Assembly (NCBI GenBank): GCA_000996035.1
Contig: LBYH01000005.1
Location: 1-39,125, forward strand
Reading direction: 5' to 3'
Length of the DNA stretch: 39,125 nt
DNA from: Parcubacteria group bacterium GW2011_GWA2_40_143
GTDB taxonomy: Bacteria > Patescibacteriota > Minisyncoccia > UBA9983
A model generated the notes under the pieces. The model saw only the letters and a list, made by a program, of their open reading frames with translations. It searched no databases and had not been told where the DNA came from. Both the position numbers and the translations under genes were made by a program. Of the stretch, positions 11,084-20,252 are shown one piece after another (position 1 is the stretch's first letter; every line of letters begins with the position of its first letter).

Positions 11084-12265
11084 ATGATTAATAAAAAATT
11101 TATTTTAAATGTCCGAAAAAGAATAAAGGGCGGTTATTTTTTAATAGCTTTCTTTTTTGTTTTTATTATTTCAGTGGCGGCTTTTTTTTATTATGATTCA
11201 ATCTTTTGGGAGTATTCTTCCACAAAGGCGGTGGAGACGATAATTGATGGAGTTGAAGAAAAAAGAGTCCGTCACATTAAAACTCCGGAATCGGTTAAAG
11301 CCATTTACATGACGGCTTGCGTGGCGGGCACTCCAAGCATGAGAGAGAGATTGGTGGATCTCGCCGACAGTACTGAAATAAATTCCATTATCATAAATAT
11401 AAAAGACGAAACCGGCAGAATATCTTTTAACACGGACAACCCCTTGCTTAAAGATGCCGCCGTGGGAACGTGCAAAGTGGCCGATATGGCTGAATTTATA
11501 GAATATTTGCATGAGAAAAATATTTACACTATAGGCCGTATCGCTGTGTTTCAAGATCCGTATTTAGTGAAAAAAAATCCGGAACTGGCGGTAAAAGAAC
11601 GCGGTGGCGAAAAAGTGTGGCGTGACAGAAAAGGTTTAAGTTGGATAAGCGTTTGTTCCAAGGAATCTTGGGATTACACGATAGAGCTGGCCAAAGAGTC
11701 GGAGAAAATCGGTTTTGACGAACTTAATTTTGACTACATAAGATTTCCTTCGGATGGTGACATGAATAATATAAGCTATCCTTCCTGCGGGGCAGTGACT
11801 TTTTCCAAGCAAGACAGACTGGAAGATTTCTTCTTCTATCTTAATAAAGGATTGAGAGACTTAGGTATTCCCACTTCCGCCGATTTGTTTGGTATGGTTG
11901 CCACCAATAAAGATGATTTAAATATTGGCCAAGTGCTTGAGAGAGCGGAACCTTATTTTGATTTTATCGCGCCGATGGTTTACCCGTCGCATTATCCCGC
12001 CGGCTTTAAAAATCTTTCCGATCCGAACAAATATCCTTACGAGATAATCAAATATTCAATGGACGAAGCGGCGAGAAGGCTTGTCGCGGCTTCCAGCACA
12101 CCGCTCAAGCTTAGGCCGTGGCTTCAAGACTTTGACTATCCAGTTACGTACACGGCTGATATGGTGAGAGCGCAGATTAAGGCCACTTATGATGCCGGCT
12201 TAACTTCGTGGATGCTTTGGGATCCAAGCAATAAATACACGAGAGACGCCCTTGAAGCTCAATAA
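11084..12265 (+). CDS. putative glycoside hydrolase (DUF4015-like), membrane-anchored
   Basis: 393 aa; N-terminal TM; KAIYMTACVAGTPSMRERLVDL, IIINIKDETGRISF, ELNFDYIRFPSDG, FDFIAPMVYPSHYPAGF. Confidence 0.85.
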   Translation: MINKKFILNVRKRIKGGYFLIAFFFVFIISVAAFFYYDSIFWEYSSTKAVETIIDGVEEKRVRHIKTPESVKAIYMTACVAGTPSMRERLVDLADSTEINSIIINIKDETGRISFNTDNPLLKDAAVGTCKVADMAEFIEYLHEKNIYTIGRIAVFQDPYLVKKNPELAVKERGGEKVWRDRKGLSWISVCSKESWDYTIELAKESEKIGFDELNFDYIRFPSDGDMNNISYPSCGAVTFSKQDRLEDFFFYLNKGLRDLGIPTSADLFGMVATNKDDLNIGQVLERAEPYFDFIAPMVYPSHYPAGFKNLSDPNKYPYEIIKYSMDEAARRLVAASSTPLKLRPWLQDFDYPVTYTADMVRAQIKATYDAGLTSWMLWDPSNKYTRDALEAQ

Positions 12266-12327
12266 AAAACACCGAATTATCACAAGGCTTTATTTTTTAG
12301 ATGCTTTGGAGTATTATTTAAAAAACA

Positions 12328-12741
12328 ATGATGGAAAGCATAATGAAAAATAAAGACTTGATGGCGATGTTTAAAGAAAATAATGTTTCTTTCGCTTATC
12401 TTTTTGGTTCGCTGGTAAGTGGCAATTTTAATCAAGGTAGTGATGTTGATATCGCCGTGATGTTGCCGTTTGAAATGAAAAAAGAAGAAAGATTTGATTT
12501 GCGTCTTAAGTTTATGGGTGAGATTTCCAAAATATTAAAAAAGAAGGTTGATGTCGTGGTGTTAAACGACGTTAGTTCGTTGTATTTTAAATACATCATC
12601 ATAAAAGAAGGAAAGATTATTTATAAGGAAATTGATTTAAGCCCAGCCGAATTTGAAAGCAAAACGCTTGGCATATATTTTGACTTCAGGTCGTTTTTAG
12701 AAAATTACAACAAAGCTTATGTCAAAAGAAGCCTACAATAA
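12328..12741 (+). CDS. MNT-type nucleotidyltransferase domain protein
   Basis: 137 aa; FAYLFGSLVSGNFNQGSDVDIAVML matches the GSxxxG...SDxD core of minimal nucleotidyltransferases. Confidence 0.85.
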   Translation: MMESIMKNKDLMAMFKENNVSFAYLFGSLVSGNFNQGSDVDIAVMLPFEMKKEERFDLRLKFMGEISKILKKKVDVVVLNDVSSLYFKYIIIKEGKIIYKEIDLSPAEFESKTLGIYFDFRSFLENYNKAYVKRSLQ

Positions 12742-12835
12742 AATAATTTCCAAGTTGCAGAAGCGGAATAATCTGGATGATTTTGAGAATTTCAAAAAAG
12801 AGATAGTTAGATATGTAAATAAATATATAGCATAA
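12719..12835 (+). CDS. 38-aa ORF overlapping the MNT gene end
   Basis: MSKEAYNKIISKLQKRNNLDDFENFKKEIVRYVNKYIA*; overlaps the MNT gene by 23 nt in another frame; charged, helical composition. Confidence 0.35.
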   Translation: MSKEAYNKIISKLQKRNNLDDFENFKKEIVRYVNKYIA

Positions 12836-12841
12836 AAAAAC

Positions 12842-14788
12842 ATGCTCAAACTGGAAAACAACATAACCTATTTTGCCGAGACTAACTTTCGCAACGAGCG
12901 CAAGCGTTTTGGCATTAAGCGCAGAGATAGAACCAGACACATGTACGTGATAGGAAAGACGGGCGTGGGAAAAACTACTCTTCTTGAGAATATGGCTATC
13001 CAAGATATTCTAAATGGAGAGGGTGTTTGTATCGTTGATCCGCACGGCGATTTTGCCGAGAAGATGCTTAAATTCGTGCCGCAAGAACGCGTGGACGACG
13101 TGCTTTATTTTGCTCCGCACGATACCGACTGGCCTATAGCTTTTAATATGATGGAAAATGTTAATCCGGCTCAAAAGCATTTGGTGGCCAACGGCTTGCT
13201 CGGAGTGTTTAAAAAGATTTGGGGGCCGGAAGTATGGTCGGCCAGAATGGAATACATATTAAACAACACTATTTTGGCTCTTTTGGAATACCCAAATTCC
13301 ACTCTGCTTGGCATAAACAGAATGCTCTCGGATAAACATTACAGAGACGAGGTGGTGTCAAAGATTACGGATCCGGCGGTAAAATCTTTCTGGCTGGACG
13401 AGTTTGCCAAATACAGTGACAGGTTTATGACGGAAGCCGGCGCCGCCATCCAAAACAAAGTTGGCCAATTTATCTCCAATCCTCTCATAAGAAATATTAT
13501 CGGGCAAGTTAAGTCTTCTTTTGACATCAGAGATCTGATGGATCAAAAGAAAATTTTTATAGTTAATCTTTCAAAAGGCAGAATAGGAGAAGAAAATTCC
13601 CGTCTTATCGGCGCGATGCTTATTACGAAGATTTATTTGGCGGGCATGAGCAGGGTGGATGTGCCTGAGAGCGAAAGAGAAGATTTCTATCTGTATGTGG
13701 ACGAATTTCAAAACTTCGCCAATGAATCTTTCAAAGATATTTTATCCGAGGCCAGGAAATATCGTCTTAATCTTGTTTTGGCCCACCAGTACGTGGCTCA
13801 GATGGATGAAGGTGTGAGAGACGCGGTGATAGGCAACGTGGGCACGCTTATCACTTTCAGGGTGGGGGCGTTTGATGCCGAGCTGCTTGAGAAGGAATTC
13901 GCGCCTGAGTTTGACGTGCAAGACATAGTGGGTCTTGGTTTTGGCAGTATTTATCTTAAGCTTATGATAGACGGCATGGCTTCAAGGCCTTTTTCCGCCA
14001 ACACTTTACCGCCCATTAACTCAGAAAAAGAATCTCTTGAGGACAGGATTATAGAAGAATCAAGAAGCAAATATGCCAATGCCAAAGAAGAAGTGGAAGA
14101 AAAGATCACCCAATGGCACAGTCAGCTGGCTGAGGGCATGAGAGCGGAGAAAGCCGGCGGTTCGGCTTCCACCAGGAAGTCTCTGCCGCACACCGGACCC
14201 GCGGATGCCTCGCGTCCGCAGGTGTTTGAAGCTTCTTGTTCCGTCTGCGGCAAGAAGGTGTTCGTGCCCTTTGAGCCGGACGGCAAGAGGGCGATATATT
14301 GCAAAACGCACATGCCGGGAGCCGCCGCCGTTCAAGCGCCACAAAAGCATGAACCGTTAAGCGTAGGAAGCATAACATCAAAAGTAAAAGAACGCATTTC
14401 TTTGGGAGACAAAAAAAGTGTGAAAATAAATAACAAAGAAGAGAAGGTTGCTGAAAGTAAAATGCCGGAAAAAATATTGTCTCTTTCCGAGCTTAATACC
14501 AAGAAAAAAGTTAATCCCAAGCTTGATGAGCTCAGGAAGGTTTTAGATGAGGCCATGGCAGGGGATGAAAGCGAGGAAGATAACAGTATTCCGGCTCTTT
14601 ATGATGATTCGTTTACGGATGAGGAACTGATTGATGATGTCACGGAAGACTCTGCGAGAGAGGAAATATTGAAAAGTTTTAAAAAACCAATGATGGAAGA
14701 ATTAAAAATTCCGGATGATAAAGAAAGCATGGCAAAAAAGCCGGAGAAAAAGATTTTAAAGCCGGGCGATAAGATAACTTTTAATTAG
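12842..14788 (+). CDS. TraG/VirD4-like (type IV secretion/HerA-like) ATPase with C-terminal Cys-rich segment
   Basis: 648 aa; Walker A VIGKTGVGKTTLLENM, CIVDPHGDFAEKML, YLYVDEFQNFANESFKDILSEARKYRLNLVLAHQYVAQM; later CSVCGKKVFVPFEPDGKRAIYCKTHM. Confidence 0.88.
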   Translation: MLKLENNITYFAETNFRNERKRFGIKRRDRTRHMYVIGKTGVGKTTLLENMAIQDILNGEGVCIVDPHGDFAEKMLKFVPQERVDDVLYFAPHDTDWPIAFNMMENVNPAQKHLVANGLLGVFKKIWGPEVWSARMEYILNNTILALLEYPNSTLLGINRMLSDKHYRDEVVSKITDPAVKSFWLDEFAKYSDRFMTEAGAAIQNKVGQFISNPLIRNIIGQVKSSFDIRDLMDQKKIFIVNLSKGRIGEENSRLIGAMLITKIYLAGMSRVDVPESEREDFYLYVDEFQNFANESFKDILSEARKYRLNLVLAHQYVAQMDEGVRDAVIGNVGTLITFRVGAFDAELLEKEFAPEFDVQDIVGLGFGSIYLKLMIDGMASRPFSANTLPPINSEKESLEDRIIEESRSKYANAKEEVEEKITQWHSQLAEGMRAEKAGGSASTRKSLPHTGPADASRPQVFEASCSVCGKKVFVPFEPDGKRAIYCKTHMPGAAAVQAPQKHEPLSVGSITSKVKERISLGDKKSVKINNKEEKVAESKMPEKILSLSELNTKKKVNPKLDELRKVLDEAMAGDESEEDNSIPALYDDSFTDEELIDDVTEDSAREEILKSFKKPMMEELKIPDDKESMAKKPEKKILKPGDKITFN

Positions 14789-14804
14789 TTTTTTAAGTTT
14801 TTAA

Positions 14805-16244
14805 ATGAAATTTTTTATTAGGATTTTTATTTTTGCTTTTTTCGCGATTACGCCGTTTTACGCCGGCGCTTCTTTGGAGATTACGGAGATAATGTATGAT
14901 CTTAGCGGAACGGATACTAACAGGGAATGGATAGAAATTTATAATAATGGAGAGGAGAGCGTGGATGTTTCAACTTGGAAATTTTTTGAAGAAAATACGA
15001 ATCACAATCTAGTCGCGTCTCAAGGAGATACTGTTTTAGTAAAAGGGGAATATGCCGTTATTGCCGATAAGCCGGAGAAATTTTTAATTGATTGGCCGGA
15101 TTTTGCCGGCATTATCTTGGATAGTTCTTTTTCTCTAAAGAACACGGGAGAAACTTTGACTTTAAAAGATGCCGATTTAAATATCATTGATTCAGTAAGT
15201 TACACTTCCGATTGGGGAGCGGAAGGCGATGGTAATTCTCTTCAGAAAATAGGCGGGGAGTGGAAAGCGGCCGCGCCCACTCCGGGATCGGCGAATGAGG
15301 CATCAAGCGAAAACACTTCAGAGAATCCGCCGATAGAGGAGAGCGCGTCGCCAAGCCAAGAGCAGGATATTGATATTGTTACGCAGACGATTATTGCCAT
15401 GGAAGAAAAGATTTACGCTGATGCCGGCGCTGATAAAATCGCGGTTGTAGGCGCGGATACGGAATTTAGGGGCACGGCCTTAGGCTTTAAAAAAGAACCG
15501 CTTTCAAACGCCAGATACCTTTGGAGTTTTGGTGATATGGAATACCGCGAAGGGCAGAATGTAACCCATTTTTATAAATACCCGGGAGAGTACATTGCCG
15601 TTTTAGAGGTGTCTTCCGGTTCCAAATCCGCTTCCGACAAGATTGTGGTAAAGGTGGTGGAAAATAAAATAAAAGTGCTGGAAGCTGATGCCAAATTTGT
15701 AAAAATAAAAAATGATTCAAGTTTTGATATAAATATTTCAGGATGGTTTTTGCGAGGCAGCGGTAACACCTTTTTCTTTCCGCGTAATTCTTTTATAAAA
15801 AGCGGCGCGACTTTAGCCATTTCCTCCGAGCTTACCAAAGTGTTTGTAAACGAAACCTTTAGAACCATTGAGCTTTTGTATCCAAACGGATCTTTGGTTG
15901 ATTTTTATATCTTGCCGTATAAGACATTGGTTGTCGCTTCTTCCGACACCGTGGCCGCCGCGGTAAAAAGTTTAAACACAAATGAAATACCACGAAGTCA
16001 GACTCAACCAAAGGAGGCAATAAGCCAATCGGCGACCAGTAGTGTAGTATTGAAAGAAAAAAACGCCGGCGAAACTCTGCTTGAAACGGCGGAAGCCGCT
16101 TCAAGCAACATGGAAAACGACATTGTGCTTGCTGCCGAAGACGGTAAAGACGGAAATTTAGGCAAGTGGTTGGCTTTTGTCGTCTCTCTCGGCTTTTTTG
16201 GCGCGGCCGGTTTGTATTTCGTACGTCGTCATGGTGACGTTTAA
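14805..16244 (+). CDS. surface protein with lamin-tail (LTD) and PKD-like domains and C-terminal TM
   Basis: 479 aa; signal peptide; LEITEIMYDLSGTDTNREWIEIYNNGEESVDVSTWKF (LTD); YLWSFGDMEYREGQNVTHFYKYPGEYIAVLEV (PKD); terminal WLAFVVSLGFFGAAGLYFVRRHG. Confidence 0.85.
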   Translation: MKFFIRIFIFAFFAITPFYAGASLEITEIMYDLSGTDTNREWIEIYNNGEESVDVSTWKFFEENTNHNLVASQGDTVLVKGEYAVIADKPEKFLIDWPDFAGIILDSSFSLKNTGETLTLKDADLNIIDSVSYTSDWGAEGDGNSLQKIGGEWKAAAPTPGSANEASSENTSENPPIEESASPSQEQDIDIVTQTIIAMEEKIYADAGADKIAVVGADTEFRGTALGFKKEPLSNARYLWSFGDMEYREGQNVTHFYKYPGEYIAVLEVSSGSKSASDKIVVKVVENKIKVLEADAKFVKIKNDSSFDINISGWFLRGSGNTFFFPRNSFIKSGATLAISSELTKVFVNETFRTIELLYPNGSLVDFYILPYKTLVVASSDTVAAAVKSLNTNEIPRSQTQPKEAISQSATSSVVLKEKNAGETLLETAEAASSNMENDIVLAAEDGKDGNLGKWLAFVVSLGFFGAAGLYFVRRHGDV

Positions 16245-17309
16245 CATTTTCTCCACGGAAAATTCAGTTTTGATTTTTTCATGAAGATTGGCGGCCAGCG
16301 TGTCTCGCAAGTTTTTGTCATCAATCAATCTTTTAATAGCTTCAGTCAGCGCTTCCGGATTTTTGGGCGGTATCAAAAGACCGTCTTTTCCATCTTCTAT
16401 AATTTCCGGTATGCCGCCAACATTTGAGGCAATGACGGGCAAGCTGGCCAAACCCGCTTCTAAGATCACATAAGGCAAGCCTTCTTTAATTGATGGCAGC
16501 GCAAAAATATCAAAATTTTTAAGATATCGGGAAGCATCAGACATATTGCTGATGATGTTGAATTTTATGCTTGGTAAATTTTTTTGAGCTTCTCTCAGAT
16601 ATTTATGACCTTTATTTTTCGTAGATTCTCCTATGGTGCCGATAGTAAATTCTTCTTCGGTTCTCTCTAAAAAGTTATAATCATCGGGTGAGATACCATT
16701 ATGTATAACAACAAATTTTGCGGCCGGCGCGATTTTATTTTTCAGCGCTTCATTGTAATCGTTATGAGAGACACAGATAATTTTGTCGTAAAACAGGCAG
16801 GTGATTTTGCTGACCATTTTTATCAGGTGTATTTGCCACCCTGGTCTGCTTTCCAAAAATGCCCAACCGTGAACGGTAAAAATAGCGACAGGGCGCAAAA
16901 CGGATAAGTTTGTTTTGGAATCATTTCCCTTATGACCGTGATGGAAAAACAAATTTATCCGTTTTGCCGCTTTCTTGGCAAGAAAATAAATAAGGCTGGC
17001 AAATCCAACAATACCGCCAGCTTTGGAACTGGAAACATGTATAACATCCGGCTTTATTTTGAATAGAATTTTTAGAATTTCAAAAAAAGAAAAAATTTCT
17101 TTAAAAATATTTATGTCTCTTTGGAAAGATTTTATTTCAAAGTAGGGCAAGCCGGCCGATATTATTTTATCCGCCATCACACCTTTGTCGCCGCCGGCAA
17201 CAATCGGTTCAAAATGGTTTTTCGGCAGATTTATCGCCAGATCGTAAACATATTTCTGAGCGCCACCCCAGACAGATTTGGTGATTATATATAAGACTTT
17301 TTTCTTCAT
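16158..17309 (-). CDS. glycosyltransferase family 4
   Basis: 383 aa; TKSVWGGAQKYVYDLAINLP, VIHNGISPDDY, DIFALPSIKEGLPYVILEAGLASLPVIASNVGGIPEII. Confidence 0.9.
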   Translation of the reverse strand: MKKKVLYIITKSVWGGAQKYVYDLAINLPKNHFEPIVAGGDKGVMADKIISAGLPYFEIKSFQRDINIFKEIFSFFEILKILFKIKPDVIHVSSSKAGGIVGFASLIYFLAKKAAKRINLFFHHGHKGNDSKTNLSVLRPVAIFTVHGWAFLESRPGWQIHLIKMVSKITCLFYDKIICVSHNDYNEALKNKIAPAAKFVVIHNGISPDDYNFLERTEEEFTIGTIGESTKNKGHKYLREAQKNLPSIKFNIISNMSDASRYLKNFDIFALPSIKEGLPYVILEAGLASLPVIASNVGGIPEIIEDGKDGLLIPPKNPEALTEAIKRLIDDKNLRDTLAANLHEKIKTEFSVEKMLNVTMTTYEIQTGRAKKAERDDKSQPLA

Positions 17310-17377
17310 TTTTTATTTAAAATCGACAAAAGCTTGTCTTTTAGCCGTTTTTGTAGTATTTTAACACTAACATATTT

Positions 17378-18544
17378 ATGAAAGTTTCTAAAGGAGACAA
17401 GAAAAAAATCCTTATTTTTTCACTTGCTTACTCGCCATTTGTGGGCGGAGCGGAGCTGGCGGTACAAGAGATTACCGATAGAATCGGCGAGTTTGAATAC
17501 GATCTTATTACGAAGAAGTTTGATCCCCATCTGCCGTCTTTTGAGAAAATTGGCAATGTGAACGTGCACAGAATAAGATCACCCAAACTGCTTTTTCCAT
17601 TTCTGGCTTATTTGAGAGGTAAAGTGATGCATAAAGAAAAAAAATATTCCATGGTTTGGTCTATTATGGCCAATCGAGCCGGATATGCCGCTTTGTTTTT
17701 TAAAAGAAAATTTCCGGAAGTGAAATTTTTGCTTACTTTGCAAGAGGGCGATACTCTTGATCACCCCAGAAAAAGAGCGGGGTTGTTGTGGATTTTTGTC
17801 GGACGATTGTTTAAAAAGATTTTTACCGAGGCGGATTGCGTTCAGGTTATCTCCGGTTATCTTGCCAGATGGGCGAAGAATATGAGGGTAAGCGGTGGCA
17901 AAATAATTATTGTGCCAAACGGTGTTGATATGGAAAAATTCAAATTTTCCGAAAGAGGAAAAAAGACGGATGATGCCGTTGTGATAACCACATCAAGATT
18001 GGTGCGAAAAAATGGTTTGGATATTCTGATAAAGGCGATAGCTGAGATAAGTAGAAGCGGAAGCGGCATGAAAATAAAATGTTTAATATTGGGCAATGGA
18101 CCGGAGGAGAGAAATTTAAAGGATTTGGCCAAAAGTCTTAGTGTAAAAGACAAAGTTGAATTTTTGGGGCATGTTGACCCCGCTCTTTTGCCGGGATACC
18201 TGGGTATGGCGGATATCTTTGTGAGGCCGTCAAGGAGCGAGGGTTTAGGCAGTTCGTTTTTGGAAGCCATGTCTGTTGGTTTGCCGGTAATAGGCACGAG
18301 AGTGGGCGGCATAGTGGACTTTATTAAAGACCCTTCGGAAGTTGGCGCCGATATGGCTACCGGGGTTTTTGCCGAATCGGAGAATCCTTCCAATGTGGCC
18401 GATAAAATCAAGATGCTTGTAAGAAATAAAGATCTGGCCGACAGTATTTCCAGAAACGGCAGGTGGCTTATAACTCAAAATTATTCTTGGGATATTGTGG
18501 CTGATAAAATGCGGGCAATTTTCAGTAAAATATGTCATAATTAA
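17378..18544 (+). CDS. glycosyltransferase family 4
   Basis: 388 aa; AYSPFVGGAELAVQEI, IIIVPNGVDMEKF, DIFVRPSRSEGLGSSFLEAMSVGLPVIGTRVGG. Confidence 0.92.
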   Translation: MKVSKGDKKKILIFSLAYSPFVGGAELAVQEITDRIGEFEYDLITKKFDPHLPSFEKIGNVNVHRIRSPKLLFPFLAYLRGKVMHKEKKYSMVWSIMANRAGYAALFFKRKFPEVKFLLTLQEGDTLDHPRKRAGLLWIFVGRLFKKIFTEADCVQVISGYLARWAKNMRVSGGKIIIVPNGVDMEKFKFSERGKKTDDAVVITTSRLVRKNGLDILIKAIAEISRSGSGMKIKCLILGNGPEERNLKDLAKSLSVKDKVEFLGHVDPALLPGYLGMADIFVRPSRSEGLGSSFLEAMSVGLPVIGTRVGGIVDFIKDPSEVGADMATGVFAESENPSNVADKIKMLVRNKDLADSISRNGRWLITQNYSWDIVADKMRAIFSKICHN

Positions 18545-18549
18545 AAAAT

Positions 18550-19224
18550 ATGGGTTTTGATAAAAAAGATTTTTATCGTTCTTTAATCGCCGGCGGGGCG
18601 ATTGCTGTTTTAAGCATACCGATTTTCAGAAACTTGGGAATGTTGGGCGGATTTTCAAAATACAATTTATTTTTATTGGTGATGATGGCGTTTTTTTGGT
18701 CGGTGTTTATCGCTCTCTCAATGGCGCTTGTCAATTATGTTGTTTACAGAATCACTTTTTTAAAGTGGCCTGTAATTTTTGAGATAAGCAAATACGGCAC
18801 GATAGGCTTGCTCAATACTTTTCTGTCAGCCGCCATTTTTAATTTTCTTATTATGATGACAGGCGTGGAAAAAGGTTTGACCGTTGACGCTTTCGTGGCC
18901 GTCTCCTTCGCCATTACCACTTCACACAGCTTTCTTTGGAATAAACTATGGACTTTTAATACCAAGGGGTCGGGCAATCACAAAAAAGAATATTCCGCCT
19001 TTTTTACCATAACCGGCCTCGTGTCTTTGCTTAACATATTTCTAATGCATATCTTGATAAACACCATTGGTTCGCCGGAATTTTTAAACGAAAGAATCTG
19101 GACTAATTTGGCTTTTGCCATGTTGGTGCCGGTATCTTTCCTTGGCAATTTTTTCGGCTATAAATTTTTTGTTTTTAAAACCGAAACGGCCGCGGCTAAA
19201 AATGCCGTTATGGAAACAATATAA
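18550..19224 (+). CDS. GtrA-like membrane protein
   Basis: 224 aa; ISKYGTIGLLNTFLSAAIFNFLIM...ITTSHSFLWNKLWTF...FLGNFFGYKFFVFK. Confidence 0.85.
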   Translation: MGFDKKDFYRSLIAGGAIAVLSIPIFRNLGMLGGFSKYNLFLLVMMAFFWSVFIALSMALVNYVVYRITFLKWPVIFEISKYGTIGLLNTFLSAAIFNFLIMMTGVEKGLTVDAFVAVSFAITTSHSFLWNKLWTFNTKGSGNHKKEYSAFFTITGLVSLLNIFLMHILINTIGSPEFLNERIWTNLAFAMLVPVSFLGNFFGYKFFVFKTETAAAKNAVMETI

Positions 19225-20252
19225 TGCGGATGAAGAAAAAAATTTTAATCTGCAGCGGTTTGTATCCGCCGGACGTTGGCGGGCCGGCCAAGTATGCCAA
19301 AAATCTTGAACAAGAATTTCTAAAAATAGGATATGGCGTTAAAGTGTTGGCTTACGGAGTGGAAAAAAAAATGCCAATCGGCATAAGGCATTTTTGGTAT
19401 TTCTTTAGAATAATTTTAGCTTTATCAAAGACGAATCTTATAATAGGTCTGGATATTCTTTCAACCGGCTTCCCGATGGTTTTAGCCGGTAAAATTTTAG
19501 GTAAAAAAACAATCTTGCGAGTCGGCGGCGACTTTCTTTGGGAGACTTACGTGGAATCAACCGGCAATCTTATCAAACTGGAAGATTTTTATAATAAAAA
19601 GCCGCAGCTATCAATTAAGTTCAAGATTATCGCTCTATTTCAAAAGTTCGCGATCAAAAACGCTTCCGCGTTAGCCTTTAACACCAAATGGCAAAAAGAA
19701 TTTTTTGAAAAAGTTTATAATCTTGACGCGAGGAAAAATTTTGTGATTGATAATTTTTATCCAGAAAAAATAGTTAATTCTGAAAATGAAGACAAACCTA
19801 AGGAGAAGAATTTTCTTTTTGCCGGTCGCAAAATTAAATTCAAAAACCTTAAAATATTAGAGAAGGTTTTTGAAGAATTGAAAACAGAGGGCGTTAAGGC
19901 AAAGCTGGAGGTTATAGATAATCTTTCCGCCGAAGAACTAAAGGAGAAAATAAAAAGTTCTTACGCGTTGATAACCGTATCAATTTCCGATTTTGCGCCA
20001 AATTTTATAATAGAGGGTGTTGGCGCCAATAAACCTTTTATTTTAACTGAAAATTGCGGCTTAACGAAAAGACTCAATGGGCTCGGTGTTTTTATTGATA
20101 CTTCCGGTGCCGATAATATAAAGAAGGCGGTTTTGAATTTGCTAGACGATGATGTTTATAAAAACTATAAAAAAAGACTCGCCGATTTTAATTTTACTCA
20201 CTCGTGGCAAGAAATTGCTCAAGAGTTTTTAGTTATTTATAAAAGCTTATGA
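19224..20252 (+). CDS. glycosyltransferase
   Basis: 342 aa; SGLYPPDVGGPAKYAKNLEQEF; start/stop overlap with the GtrA gene (TAATG). Confidence 0.8.
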   Translation: MRMKKKILICSGLYPPDVGGPAKYAKNLEQEFLKIGYGVKVLAYGVEKKMPIGIRHFWYFFRIILALSKTNLIIGLDILSTGFPMVLAGKILGKKTILRVGGDFLWETYVESTGNLIKLEDFYNKKPQLSIKFKIIALFQKFAIKNASALAFNTKWQKEFFEKVYNLDARKNFVIDNFYPEKIVNSENEDKPKEKNFLFAGRKIKFKNLKILEKVFEELKTEGVKAKLEVIDNLSAEELKEKIKSSYALITVSISDFAPNFIIEGVGANKPFILTENCGLTKRLNGLGVFIDTSGADNIKKAVLNLLDDDVYKNYKKRLADFNFTHSWQEIAQEFLVIYKSL

